Positions 24,286-32,284 of a DNA stretch of 37,637 bases are shown piece after piece. Below the pieces are notes generated by a model. It was given only the letters and a program-made list of their open reading frames with translations. It was not told where the DNA came from and ran no database searches. The translations under genes and the position numbers were made by a program. This stretch comes from Alphaproteobacteria bacterium (GTDB lineage Bacteria > Pseudomonadota > Alphaproteobacteria > Rs-D84): the NCBI GenBank assembly GCA_009782315.1, contig WRJH01000003.1:1-37637 (forward strand). Direction: 5' to 3'. Position 1 is the first letter of the stretch, and each line of letters begins with the position of its first letter.

Positions 24286-26409
24286 ATGAATCACCAGCCA
24301 CCAGCCACCAGCTACAAATCACGATTAAATCCCGAACAATTGTGCGCCGTGGAAACGACGGACGGTCCGGTTTTGGTTCTGTCCGGCGCGGGTACGGGAA
24401 AGACATCCGTTCTTGTCGCGCGCATGGCGCATATCCTGGACCGGAATTTGGCGCGGCCGTGGGAAATCCTGGCCGTGACGTTTACTAACAAGGCTGCGGC
24501 AGAGATGAGGACCCGTGTCGCGGCGCTTGCGCCTACCCCTGAATGGGTCGGCACTTTTCATTCCATTTGCCTTCGTATATTGCGGATTAATTCTGCGGCG
24601 GCGGGACTTGGCAATAATTTCATAGTGCTGGGCGAAGACGGTCAGAAAGCGGTTTTGAAAACCGTGATAACGGCGATGAAACTGGACACCAAAGAATACC
24701 CGCCCGCGGATTGGGTGGAACGCATATCGGCAATAAAGGACAAGGGCCTGGGCGATAACTCCCCCCTTCGGGGGGAAGTCGACGGCAAAGCCGTCGGTGG
24801 GGGGCAAAAAATCTATAACGCGTACAACGCGGAATTGGCGCGGATGAACGCGGTGGATTTCGGCGATTTGATTTTGAAAGTTTTGGAACTGTTCAAAGGC
24901 CGCCCGGACGTGCTGCAAAAATATCAAAAACAATTCAAATATATCATGGTTGATGAATACCAGGATACGAACGCCGCGCAATACCAATTGCTGCGCATGC
25001 TGGCTGCGGCACATAACAATATATGCTGTGTGGGCGATGATGACCAGTCGATATATTCCTGGCGCGGGGCGGATATAAAAAATATTTTGGGATTCGAAAG
25101 CGATTACGCGGACGCAGACGTAATCAGGTTAGAGACGAATTATCGCAGCACGGGAAATATCCTGGGCGCGGCAAACAGCCTGATACGGCATAACACGGAC
25201 CGTCTGGGCAAAAACCTGCGCGCAAGCGATGGCGCGGGCGACGGCGAAAAAATCCGCATCCTGCATCTGCCGACGGATTTCGACGAAGCGCGCCTGACTG
25301 CGGACGCCATCACCGCGTATCCAGCGGGTGAAGTCGCCGTGCTTATCCGCGCCGGTTCGCTGTCCAGATTGTTCGAAGAAGAATTCGCGCGCCGCGGCAT
25401 AGAATACAAACTTGTCGGCGCGACGAAATTTTACGACCGCATGGAAATAAAGGATACGGTCGCGTACTCGAATCTTCTTGCCCACCCGCACGACGATATT
25501 TCGTTCGCGCGGGTCATATCGAAACCGCGCCGCGGATTCGGCGATGTCGCCGTGCAAAAAATCCGGGATTTCGCCGCGGCGAAAAAAATCGGAATGCTGG
25601 CTGCATTGCGCGAAATGCCGCTGTCGGGCGCGCAAAAAAAATCCGCGGACGAATTTTCGGCCGTATTCGATTTTGCATGGGAAAACATGGCGCCTTCTGA
25701 TGCGGTGTCGGAACTGTTGGAAAAATCCGGATATATGAAAATCTGGGCGGAATCCAAAGACGCGGATGCGCCCGAAAGATTGCAAAATGTCCGGGAATTG
25801 ATTTCGAACGTGATTTCAAAATACGATTCTTTGCCGGAATTTTTGGAACATGCCGCGCTGATGATGACGGACACGGGCGATACGGAACCGGATGCTTCCA
25901 GCCGCGGCGCGGTCGCCATAATGACGATTCATGCGGCAAAGGGCCTGGAATTCGACACGGTGTTTCTGCCCGCGTGGGAGGAAGGAATTTTCCCGAACGA
26001 CATAGCTATAAAAGAAGGCGGAATCGAAGAAGAGCGCCGCCTGGCATACGTTGCCATAACGCGCGCAAAACGCCGTGCGATTATAACGCATACGATGTCG
26101 CGCATGCTTTACGGCACAAGACAACCCGGCACCCAAAGCCGGTTTATCGCAGAGATTGATGAAGAATTCATAGGGCATAAGGCACAAGGCATAAGGCATA
26201 ATAATATAAAACCGGCGGAACATTATTCTGAAAAAACAAAACCCATTTGCCCCATGCCTTATGCCTTATGCCCTAATATGGTCGGCAAACTTGTGACTCA
26301 TGCCGAATTGGGCGGCGGCGTGGTTATAGAGGACGGCGGGGAAATACTGACCGTCGCTTTCAAAGACAAGGGCATTAAAAAAATCGCCCGGAAATTTGTG
26401 GGGTTGTGA
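24286..26409 (+). CDS. ATP-dependent 3'-5' DNA helicase, UvrD/PcrA type
   Basis: This superfamily 1A helicase acts in nucleotide excision and mismatch repair. The 707-aa product has the Q-motif LNPEQLCAVETTDG, Walker A SGAGTGKT, motif Ia TFTNKAAAEM, motif II VDEYQDTN, motif III GDDDQSIYSWRGAD, motif IV RLETNYRST, motif V MTIHAAKGLEFDTVF and motif VI RRLAYVAITRAKR. Repeat insertions: a heptamer array gives NHQPPATSY at the N-terminus; a palindrome gives SPLRGEVDGKAVGG (24760-24804); an inverted pair of CATAAGG arrays gives FIGHKAQGIRHNN and PICPMPYALCP ahead of the C-terminal Tudor-like domain. No Shine-Dalgarno is visible. The stop codon lies in another array. uvrD and pcrA cannot be separated here. 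Confidence 0.95.
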   Translation: MNHQPPATSYKSRLNPEQLCAVETTDGPVLVLSGAGTGKTSVLVARMAHILDRNLARPWEILAVTFTNKAAAEMRTRVAALAPTPEWVGTFHSICLRILRINSAAAGLGNNFIVLGEDGQKAVLKTVITAMKLDTKEYPPADWVERISAIKDKGLGDNSPLRGEVDGKAVGGGQKIYNAYNAELARMNAVDFGDLILKVLELFKGRPDVLQKYQKQFKYIMVDEYQDTNAAQYQLLRMLAAAHNNICCVGDDDQSIYSWRGADIKNILGFESDYADADVIRLETNYRSTGNILGAANSLIRHNTDRLGKNLRASDGAGDGEKIRILHLPTDFDEARLTADAITAYPAGEVAVLIRAGSLSRLFEEEFARRGIEYKLVGATKFYDRMEIKDTVAYSNLLAHPHDDISFARVISKPRRGFGDVAVQKIRDFAAAKKIGMLAALREMPLSGAQKKSADEFSAVFDFAWENMAPSDAVSELLEKSGYMKIWAESKDADAPERLQNVRELISNVISKYDSLPEFLEHAALMMTDTGDTEPDASSRGAVAIMTIHAAKGLEFDTVFLPAWEEGIFPNDIAIKEGGIEEERRLAYVAITRAKRRAIITHTMSRMLYGTRQPGTQSRFIAEIDEEFIGHKAQGIRHNNIKPAEHYSEKTKPICPMPYALCPNMVGKLVTHAELGGGVVIEDGGEILTVAFKDKGIKKIARKFVGL
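24290..24319. repeat. Heptamer array, CACCAGC type, at uvrD start
   Basis: Four units of CACCAGC encode HQPPATS right after the uvrD initiator. Mirror image of 24192-24226. Confidence 0.87.
24760..24804. repeat. CCCCCCTTCG double palindrome inside uvrD
   Basis: Two hairpins, CCCCCC-TTC-GGGGGG and GACGGC-AAA-GCCGTC, are translated in frame as SPLRGEVDGKAVGG within the helicase 1B region. Confidence 0.75.
26171..26204. repeat. Heptamer array, CATAAGG type, in uvrD (arm 1)
   Basis: Four units encode GHKAQGIRHNN. Inverted partner at 26250-26278. Confidence 0.87.
26250..26278. repeat. Heptamer array, CATAAGG type, in uvrD (arm 2)
   Basis: Four units encode PMPYALCPN. The 45 bp between the arms (NIKPAEHYSEKT) is coding but not typical UvrD sequence. 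Confidence 0.87.
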
Positions 26410-26410
26410 T

Positions 26411-26429
26411 TCGTGGTTGGTGGTTCGTA
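26411..26429. repeat. Heptamer array, GTGGTTG type, at uvrD stop
   Basis: Three units (GTGATTC, GTGGTTG, GTGGTTC); the uvrD stop TGA (26407-26409) is at the edge of the first. Confidence 0.65.
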
Positions 26430-26498
26430 GGGGCGCATATATGCGCCCTTTAATTATGAACACGTTCATACTATACGGGCGCATATATCCACCCCTAC
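26427..26498. repeat. Intergenic GTAGGGGCG palindromic element after uvrD
   Basis: Bounded by GTAGGGGCGC and CACCCCTAC, with GCGCATATATGCGC and a second GGGCGCATATAT inside. It directly abuts the bidirectional terminator. Confidence 0.83.
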
Positions 26499-26499
26499 A

Positions 26500-26527
26500 A
26501 AAAACGGATTCTTTCGAATCCGTTTTT
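26500..26527. terminator. Bidirectional terminator between uvrD and cysteine-rich genes
   Basis: Stem AAACGGATTC-TTTC-GAATCCGTTT with flanking A and T runs serves two convergent units. Confidence 0.9.
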
Positions 26528-28834
26528 TTATTGCCGGCATTGCATTGTCGTGCCGCCTTCCTCCGCTTTCCACGAATACCCCGGCGCGCATCTGCAATAT
26601 TGCATTCCTGGAATTGCTCCACCTGTGCCCCCCAACTGTTGATTATTCACAGCATTGCATTCTTCATACGACACACAACTGCCGTTCATTACCATAAATG
26701 AACTGTCGCACTTACACATCGCGTTGACCCAGCCGTTAGACGTACCGTTAGCGCTGATAGCTGTTCCGCCAGTTGCGAATGTCGAATTATCCGGGCACAG
26801 CATGGATTGATAGAATATTTCCGAAATTCCGTTTATGAAAACATTCTGGTCATTTCGGTTTGTTTCCGCCGAAAATACCGCGTATCCGCATGTCAGCGCG
26901 ACATTGCGGCACGCGCCCCGCATAACATTGTACACATGTTCCGCCGACGCGTTGGACGACCATGCGCCGACCTGGCTGACCTGTTGGCTGTAACAGAATG
27001 CTACGTCCTGCATGCACGTTGTCGCAAAATCGGAAATTACGCGGGACTGGGCGGCCTTTATATTAACCATCGCGCGCTGTATGAATGTTTTTACAACCTC
27101 GTTATGAGGATTGAATTTTCCGGACTTGTCATACGTGACGGCACGGCACCGGTCCATAGTCGCACGGCAAAGTCCGCTGGTCGCATCCTGGCTTGTGCCG
27201 ATTTTCTGCAACAGGAAATTGATGATGCATGTGCCGTCGGTCAGTGCGGTTGAAGAGCATTGACCCGGCACGGGCAGCCCCTCTAACGACATGTCCGCCA
27301 TATTGAATCCCGCCGTCATGCCCGTTATATTCGTTATATCCTTGCCCAAAACGACAGTGCCGTTTTCGTCGATATACATTTTCGTCGGGTCTATGCATTT
27401 AACAAAATCGCGGCCGCACACCATGTCGTCGGTCATGCATTTTTCCAGCGCGCCGACGCAACCCTTTGCGTCGTATTGGTTATGGTTCTGCATGACGGCA
27501 AGCCTGGCCTGTTGCAGCATCTGCGTCGCGGCGCGCACATTGGTGCGCAACGTCTGGTTCATCTTTTCCAATCCCTTTTCGTACTGGGTGCAGTCGCGGT
27601 CGATTTCAATTTCGTACCGGGCGGTGATTTGCGACACGTTGACGCCGGACCGCCGGCAAGCGGACAATACGTTTTCACACCGGCCCCTTGCGGCGTTCAA
27701 TAATTGGGTCCCGCGCATATTCGCAAAGGTCCCGCCGCCGGTTCCGAATAGATTACCGATATTGAACATTTCGGCCGGATCGCCCGACAGCGCGAAATCT
27801 ATATTCATATCCAAACCGTATCCGGTCGTGCCGGATGCGGCGACGAACGATTCCGGATTTTTTATCAGCTGTTCGATTTGGTCCAGCATGTTGCGGTTTT
27901 CGGTTGTGTCGCGCGCGCCGGTCAATGCAAGTTCCGCTTCGGTCGCGCTTAATATCGCGCGGATTTCATCGGCGGTAAGGCCGACATAGCGTATACGCTG
28001 GGCGACTTCGTTCAATTCGTTGTTGGCTTCTTTTGTGGCGTTTTCGACGCGGGAATAATTGGACAGCCGGTCGGAACAGCTGCACCGTTTTTGATTCGCG
28101 TCCAGGACGTTGCAGAACTGGTCCATGCATTCCGTGTATTGTTCGTGGCATGCGGCGGTCAAATCGCCCATGGCGGACAGCTTGTCGGTCAGTTCGTTAA
28201 TAGACACGGACGTCACTTGGGTTCCGGCGCGGTCGGTGCGCGTTGCGATGCGGCCGGTGTTGCCGATGTTGGATGTTGTGGGCTGGCCCGTGCCGGCGAC
28301 GTTTCCGCGGCCGCCGACTTCGGCGACGGTGGGCCGCAGAATGATTCCGGCGCGGCGCAAACTGGCCTCTTGATTCACAACGCCTTTGTCGTTTTCATGA
28401 AAAGCCGCGCGTCCCATGGCGCTGCCGGCGCCCTGCGCCTGAACGCCCGCCGCGCGGGATACGGCCGCAGAACGCGCAACAGCCTGCCCCCCGGAACCTT
28501 GGTGAAGGGGGGTGCGCGCAACAACGGGGGCGGAAACCTGGGGTGCGGCGGCCGATTGTTGCGGCACGGCTTGTGATGTTGTTGCTGTGCGTGTTACAAC
28601 GGCATTACGCGATACACCTGGCGCGACCGCCGTTCTCTCCGCTCTATTATCTATGCTCTCTTCTCTATGCTCTATGCTCTGCGGCGCCTGCGCCGCAGCC
28701 TGCGTCACGGTTCTGGAAACCGCCGCGCGACCGTATTGGATTGGTTCATCAGCGTTTGCAATGAAAGCAAGGCACAAAGCCCCGGCTGTTGCCAGGGCCA
28801 CTGTCTTTATGAAAAATCTTCCCTGTGATTTCAT
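26528..28834 (-). CDS. Large exported cysteine-rich protein, paralogue of the upstream gene
   Basis: The 768-aa product is unknown to me. It has a signal peptide (FFIKTVALATAGALCLAFIANA), a mature start containing IQYGRAAV, and an Ala/Thr/Arg-rich low-complexity region to about residue 215. Then follows a cysteine-rich helical part with C-x6-C motifs: CHEQYTEC, CENVLSAC, CVGALEKC, CGRDFVKC, CRATMDRC, CMQDVAFC, CRNVALTC. The end has EGF-like spacing (CKCDSSFMVMNGSCVSYEEC, CRCAPGYSW). CHEQYTECMDQFC...RCSC is shared with the upstream protein. Two repeats lie in the low-complexity part: a heptamer array (SIEHREESIDNRAE) and a palindrome (TPLHQGSGGQ). It starts 22 bp after the upstream gene, so the two form an operon. 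A surface or envelope scaffold held by disulfides is an inference. Confidence 0.8.
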   Translation of the reverse strand: MKSQGRFFIKTVALATAGALCLAFIANADEPIQYGRAAVSRTVTQAAAQAPQSIEHREESIDNRAERTAVAPGVSRNAVVTRTATTSQAVPQQSAAAPQVSAPVVARTPLHQGSGGQAVARSAAVSRAAGVQAQGAGSAMGRAAFHENDKGVVNQEASLRRAGIILRPTVAEVGGRGNVAGTGQPTTSNIGNTGRIATRTDRAGTQVTSVSINELTDKLSAMGDLTAACHEQYTECMDQFCNVLDANQKRCSCSDRLSNYSRVENATKEANNELNEVAQRIRYVGLTADEIRAILSATEAELALTGARDTTENRNMLDQIEQLIKNPESFVAASGTTGYGLDMNIDFALSGDPAEMFNIGNLFGTGGGTFANMRGTQLLNAARGRCENVLSACRRSGVNVSQITARYEIEIDRDCTQYEKGLEKMNQTLRTNVRAATQMLQQARLAVMQNHNQYDAKGCVGALEKCMTDDMVCGRDFVKCIDPTKMYIDENGTVVLGKDITNITGMTAGFNMADMSLEGLPVPGQCSSTALTDGTCIINFLLQKIGTSQDATSGLCRATMDRCRAVTYDKSGKFNPHNEVVKTFIQRAMVNIKAAQSRVISDFATTCMQDVAFCYSQQVSQVGAWSSNASAEHVYNVMRGACRNVALTCGYAVFSAETNRNDQNVFINGISEIFYQSMLCPDNSTFATGGTAISANGTSNGWVNAMCKCDSSFMVMNGSCVSYEECNAVNNQQLGGTGGAIPGMQYCRCAPGYSWKAEEGGTTMQCRQ
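28486..28515. repeat. CCCCCCGG palindrome inside cysteine-rich protein gene
   Basis: CCCCCC and GGGGGG arms around a GGAACCTTGGTGAA core are read in frame as TPLHQGSGGQ. Confidence 0.65.
28640..28683. repeat. Heptamer array, TGCTCTA type, in cysteine-rich protein gene
   Basis: Six 7-bp units (GCTCTAT, TATCTAT, GCTCTCT, TCTCTAT, GCTCTAT, GCTCTGC) are read in frame. Confidence 0.85.
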
Positions 28835-28856
28835 ATTAAATCCGAAACCAGTTCAC

Positions 28857-30992
28857 TTATGGCTGTATGCCTTGCGACCCATCCGGCAACACGCCCCAAT
28901 CGCGGATATTGTCCACATTCATCTGTTGCAGACACCATTCGCGGATTTCCTTTGATTTTTTGCCGGTTCCATAAGTCGGCTGACTTATAGTTCCCGTTAC
29001 GCCCGTGCCGTAAAGGATTTCAGACAGCGTCACAACGTTGCGGCAAGTGTTCAGCTTTGGATCCTGGTTGTTGTCGCAAGTTTCGTTGTCAACCTTGTCT
29101 ATGATTGCCGCCACGGACGTATGCGCCGGACTGCAAATCATATCGCGGTAACAGCTGGGGATATTGGACGTCTGCGTGCAGTGCGCTTTGATTCTCGCGG
29201 TCGTCCAATTTTGCGACTGGTACTGCATCTGTTCGTAACAATCCCATATTTCGGTCAGGCATTGCACGAAATTGTTTTTCGCGGCGGTGGAATTCGCGCG
29301 CTGGGCGTTTGTTTCCGTTGTTTCGAATTCAAGGCGTTTCGCTTGCAGCGCCTGCATTGCGGCAATACGCTGGAACGCCATGTTCTGGGTCATCGTTTTC
29401 AATTCTTCGCCGTAAACGTCGCAGTCGGCGTTCGCGTCCAGCGCATACCGGACCAGAACGCTGCGGCGCGCGTCCGCGATGGGCTTGCGCAGATTTTCAA
29501 ACGGGTCGGAATTCGCATTGTATCCGAAACACACGGCCGTGGCGGCTGTGCTGGAACTGTTGGATTTTATGGCGAATGCGTTGTTCACGTCGGTATTGTT
29601 GTTGCTGATTGTGATTTTGCTGTTCAGGTTTCCGGGCGTGTTGCTTTTACAGTCTTCGTATATTCCGTTGAAACAGGAATCCAGAACGCGTCCGCAAACT
29701 TCGTTGTGCGCGAATTGGAACAAATCATATCCCCATGTTTCTGCCAGATTGTCTTTCACCATCGTATCGCCGAATACCGAACTTTCGCCGGGCCGGCGCA
29801 GCCCCAAATCCACGGTAATATTGTACGCGCTGTTGATATTTTTCAACCAGGCGAACATGTCGTTGTCGCGGGTGATTGTGTCGACCAGCTGCATATTGCT
29901 GTTCGCGGTGTTAAGCAGATTGCTGATGGACGAATCCATGCCGTTCAAACTGTTTATCATACCGCCCGGACACATTGTGTTTTCAAAGTTGCGAATAGTG
30001 CCGGCTGTACAGGTAGCAGTGTCGCTTTGCGCTATAAGCGCAACGGTATTGTTATTGCACCATTCTGTTTTCATATTTTCGTTGTCGCTGAAAACAACTT
30101 CGCGGAACGAAACGCAGTTCAGAATTTTTTCCGCATCGGTCAGCGTGAATGCGGCCGATATGTCGCGCCCGCCGGATGCGACGATAAGCGCCAATTCGCC
30201 CGACGCGCGCAATAAATCCTCGCGCGCCTGGTTCAATGTTTTTTCCGCCGAATTGAATGTCAGAACGCGTCCAGCGCACGCACAGCGGCGCTGTCCCGGA
30301 TTGCGCGCGGTGCAGATTTCATCCATGCAGGTGTAATACGCGTCCATACAGTTCGCGTACGCTTCCGCGGATATCAGACCGGTCTGCGGGTCGATGATGT
30401 TCGCGTGGCTGCCCGTCCACATGCGTTGCGACAAAAGGGAATTGGAATTCACCGATGTGCCCGGAACCCGCGAAGTCGCGGATGCGCCCGCAACCATTCC
30501 GACGCGCGCGCTTTGCGGCATAACTCCGGTTCGCGCCGAAACGGCGCGGCTTTGCGTCGATGCGGCGGCGCGACCTGTGACATTACGCGGTGTAACTGTG
30601 GCGGCGCGTGCCGTTGGCGCGGCGTTGCGCGCGGACTGCGTTGTTGTTGTGGCGCGGCTTTGCTGTGCGGTTGTGCCGGCTGTTGCCGGTGTGGCGATGG
30701 CGGCCGGTGCCGCCGCTGTACGCGCGGTTACCGCGCGGGCGCCCAAACCTTCGCGGCCCTGTGCCTGACCGCGGGCGGCGACGCCGCGCGACCCTGCGCC
30801 TGCGCCGCCTGTGCGGCCGGATTGCTGTGCGGCCGCGCTGCGCGGATTATACGTCTGGCTTCCGGCCGCCGCTTGCTGCGCCGCGACCTGGGCCTGGTAT
30901 ACGCCCGCCTCTCCGTATTGAACCTGTGCGTATGCGCTGAATGCAAAAACCGCCGCGCAAATAGCCGCCATAAAAAAATGCGTGAACTTCAT
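28857..30992 (-). CDS. Large exported cysteine-rich protein, first of the pair
   Basis: The 711-aa product has a signal peptide (FFMAAICAAVFAFSAYA), a mature N-terminus with VQYGEAGV (compare IQYGRAAV in the next gene), and an Ala/Thr/Arg/Gln-rich region to about residue 190 with Arg at fairly regular intervals. The cysteine-rich part begins CMDAYYTCMDEIC and continues RRCACAGR, matching the downstream protein as C-x6-C-x4-C-x9-C-x-C. Further C-x6-C motifs are CGRVLDSC and CLTEIWDC. The middle is Asn/Ser-rich (NSNMQLVDTITRDN, NSNSSS). The ATG has AGGA seven bases upstream and a TATAAT promoter. No known domain is recognised; function is open. Confidence 0.8.
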   Translation of the reverse strand: MKFTHFFMAAICAAVFAFSAYAQVQYGEAGVYQAQVAAQQAAAGSQTYNPRSAAAQQSGRTGGAGAGSRGVAARGQAQGREGLGARAVTARTAAAPAAIATPATAGTTAQQSRATTTTQSARNAAPTARAATVTPRNVTGRAAASTQSRAVSARTGVMPQSARVGMVAGASATSRVPGTSVNSNSLLSQRMWTGSHANIIDPQTGLISAEAYANCMDAYYTCMDEICTARNPGQRRCACAGRVLTFNSAEKTLNQAREDLLRASGELALIVASGGRDISAAFTLTDAEKILNCVSFREVVFSDNENMKTEWCNNNTVALIAQSDTATCTAGTIRNFENTMCPGGMINSLNGMDSSISNLLNTANSNMQLVDTITRDNDMFAWLKNINSAYNITVDLGLRRPGESSVFGDTMVKDNLAETWGYDLFQFAHNEVCGRVLDSCFNGIYEDCKSNTPGNLNSKITISNNNTDVNNAFAIKSNSSSTAATAVCFGYNANSDPFENLRKPIADARRSVLVRYALDANADCDVYGEELKTMTQNMAFQRIAAMQALQAKRLEFETTETNAQRANSTAAKNNFVQCLTEIWDCYEQMQYQSQNWTTARIKAHCTQTSNIPSCYRDMICSPAHTSVAAIIDKVDNETCDNNQDPKLNTCRNVVTLSEILYGTGVTGTISQPTYGTGKKSKEIREWCLQQMNVDNIRDWGVLPDGSQGIQP

Positions 30993-31021
30993 GGAATATC
31001 CTTTCCTACTAATTCTAATAA

Positions 31022-31051
31022 ATTATATCATTTTTGCGCCATGCAGGTAAA
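31022..31051 (-). promoter_or_regulatory. Promoter of the cysteine-rich protein operon
   Basis: TTTACC (31046-31051), 18 bp, TATAAT (31022-31027) on the minus strand, 29 bp before the start codon. Confidence 0.55.
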
Positions 31052-31060
31052 GGGGAAAAT

Positions 31061-31090
31061 AGGGCATAAGGCACAAGGCATAAGGCATAT
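31061..31090. repeat. Heptamer array, CATAAGG type, upstream of MliC-like gene
   Basis: Four units; inverted relative to the array in the signal peptide (31161-31192), with the MliC-like gene promoter between them. Confidence 0.87.
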
Positions 31091-31097
31091 TTTCCTG

Positions 31098-31126
31098 TTG
31101 TTAATATTTGGATTTTCGATGATAAT
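31098..31126 (+). promoter_or_regulatory. Promoter of the MliC-like lipoprotein gene
   Basis: TTGTTA (31098-31103), 17 bp, GATAAT (31121-31126), 26 bp before the start codon. Confidence 0.5.
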
Positions 31127-31152
31127 TTCACCGTTAACCAAAAGGAAAAAAT

Positions 31153-31467
31153 ATGAAAAAACTTATGCCTTATGCCTTATGCCTTGTGCCTTTATTTCTT
31201 GGCGCCTGCCGGGAAAAGCCGTTGGAAACCATCGACCTGATGTGCGGCGAAGTCCATGTGGACGCGCGCATTTACCGCGATAGAATCGAAGCGAAAATGT
31301 ACGAACAAGACATAGAAATGAAATTGTCGCAGTCGGCCAGCGGCGCCAGATATGCGGGAAGCACAAACGACACCCGTCTGGTTCTTTGGAACAAAGGCGA
31401 AGAATGGCTGCTTTTGTCCGTCACCGGGAACGAAGAAGAAGTCCTGGTCAGTTGCATGAAACAATAA
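31153..31467 (+). CDS. MliC-like lysozyme-inhibitor lipoprotein
   Basis: The 104-aa product has a lipoprotein signal peptide with lipobox LGAC (lipidated Cys19) and a mature domain with the MliC/PliC signature: SASGARYAGS followed by LVLWNKGEEWLLL and a C-terminal Cys (SCMKQ) likely bridged to the Cys in DLMCGE. MliC proteins sit in the outer membrane and block C-type lysozyme, which fits a host-associated life. The SASGARY and KGxE motifs are the residues that contact lysozyme in the family. The h-region of the signal peptide (LMPYALCLVPL) is written by a CATAAGG heptamer array. AAGGA is seven bases upstream of the ATG. Confidence 0.88.
   Translation: MKKLMPYALCLVPLFLGACREKPLETIDLMCGEVHVDARIYRDRIEAKMYEQDIEMKLSQSASGARYAGSTNDTRLVLWNKGEEWLLLSVTGNEEEVLVSCMKQ
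31161..31192. repeat. Heptamer array, CATAAGG type, in MliC-like signal peptide
   Basis: Four units of TTATGCC/TTGTGCC encode LMPYALCLVP in frame. Confidence 0.88.
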
Positions 31468-31493
31468 AAAACGCCGCGAAAGCGGCGTTTTTT
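31466..31493. terminator. Bidirectional terminator between MliC-like gene and rpmA
   Basis: Stem ACGCCGC-GAAA-GCGGCGT with A and T runs. Its stem is close to that of the rpmH terminator. Confidence 0.9.
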
Positions 31494-31746
31494 ATTCCGG
31501 CATGACCGATACGGTCGCGCGGTTTCCGGTTCCGCGTTTGAAACGCACGAATCCCGCGATTTTGGAAAATATGGTGTGGTCTTTGCCCATCCCGACGTTC
31601 AGACCGGGGTGAACTTTCGTTCCGCGCTGGCGGATAATGATGTTTCCGGCAATGACGCGTTGTCCGCCGCCCTTTTTGACGCCCAGTCTGCGCCCCGCTG
31701 AATCGCGTCCGTTTGACGATGACCCGCCGCCTTTTTTATGTGCCAT
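31492..31746 (-). CDS. rpmA: 50S ribosomal protein L27
   Basis: The 84-aa protein begins [18 protein letters not shown] and contains [23 protein letters not shown] and GMGKDHTIF, the full L27 signature. Its N-terminal tail reaches the peptidyl transferase centre; no Firmicute-type cleavable extension is present. AAGGAG lies seven bases before the ATG. It follows rplU, the usual order; the 90-bp gap holds two heptamer arrays. Confidence 0.98.
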   Translation of the reverse strand: MAHKKGGGSSSNGRDSAGRRLGVKKGGGQRVIAGNIIIRQRGTKVHPGLNVGMGKDHTIFSKIAGFVRFKRGTGNRATVSVMPE

Positions 31747-31757
31747 AATTTGCTCCT

Positions 31758-31800
31758 TTCAGTCGCAAGCAGTCGGCAGTCTATAGTCTTCAGTCGTCAG
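31758..31800. repeat. Heptamer array, CAGTCGT type, rplU-rpmA gap
   Basis: Degenerate 7-bp units (CAGTCGG, CAGTCTA, TAGTCTT, CAGTCGT) between rpmA and rplU, inverted relative to the TTTCGAC array beside it. Confidence 0.78.
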
Positions 31801-31809
31801 AATTTTATC

Positions 31810-31840
31810 TTTCGACTTTCGACTTTCGACTTTCGACTAT
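31810..31840. repeat. Heptamer array, TTTCGAC type, at rplU stop
   Basis: Four units; on the minus strand the rplU stop TAG begins the array (ATAGTCG). Confidence 0.87.
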
Positions 31841-32136
31841 CCTTTAATTTCTGTTATTTTCACCACCGTTATATGCTGGCGGTGGCCGCGTGTTCTGCGG
31901 TAATTCTGGCGGCGTTTTTTCTTGAACACCAAAATTTTATCCGCGCGTTTTTGTTCCAATATTTCGCAAACGACTTTCGCGCCTTTGACAATCGGGTCGC
32001 CGACTTTGTCGCCCACCATCAGAACCTGGTCGAATTCGACCTTGCCTTCGGCTTTTAACTTTTCAATCTTGATGGTATCGCCGACTTTTGCGCGATATTG
32101 TTTGCCGCCTGTCTGAAATATAGCATAATTTTCCAT
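31837..32136 (-). CDS. rplU: 50S ribosomal protein L21
   Basis: The 99-aa protein begins MENYAIFQTGGKQYRAKVGD and holds KILVFKKKRRQNYRRTRGHRQ, the L21 signature. I choose the ATG at 32136 with AAAGG upstream over the longer open frame, which reads back through the leader. L21 binds 23S rRNA early in assembly. rplU-rpmA form an operon; obgE does not follow here. Confidence 0.98.
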   Translation of the reverse strand: MENYAIFQTGGKQYRAKVGDTIKIEKLKAEGKVEFDQVLMVGDKVGDPIVKGAKVVCEILEQKRADKILVFKKKRRQNYRRTRGHRQHITVVKITEIKG

Positions 32137-32168
32137 ATTTTTTGCCTTTTTGTCTAAAACTTTATGCA

Positions 32169-32196
32169 ATAATGGCATATTTTTCTTGAAAGTCAA
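32169..32196 (-). promoter_or_regulatory. Promoter of rplU-rpmA
   Basis: TTGACT (32191-32196), 16 bp, CATTAT (32169-32174) on the minus strand, 33 bp before the start codon. Confidence 0.55.
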
Positions 32197-32203
32197 GAAA
32201 AAA

Positions 32204-32236
32204 GGTAAGAGGTGTGAAGTAAAAGGTATGAAGTAT
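32204..32236. repeat. Heptamer array, AGGTAAG/AAGTATG type (arm 1)
   Basis: Five 7-bp units (AGGTAAG, AGGTGTG, AAGTAAA, AGGTATG, AAGTATC). With 32246-32284 it makes a near-continuous inverted repeat. Confidence 0.85.
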
Positions 32237-32245
32237 CCATCGTCC

Positions 32246-32284
32246 ACCTACCTCATACTTCTTACCTCATACCTTTTACCTAAA
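32246..32284. repeat. Heptamer array (arm 2), at mrcA stop
   Basis: Complementary units run into the mrcA stop codon, TAG in TTTTAGG (minus strand). The hairpin of both arms lies just after mrcA and before the rplU promoter and may act as a transcript end. Confidence 0.85.
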
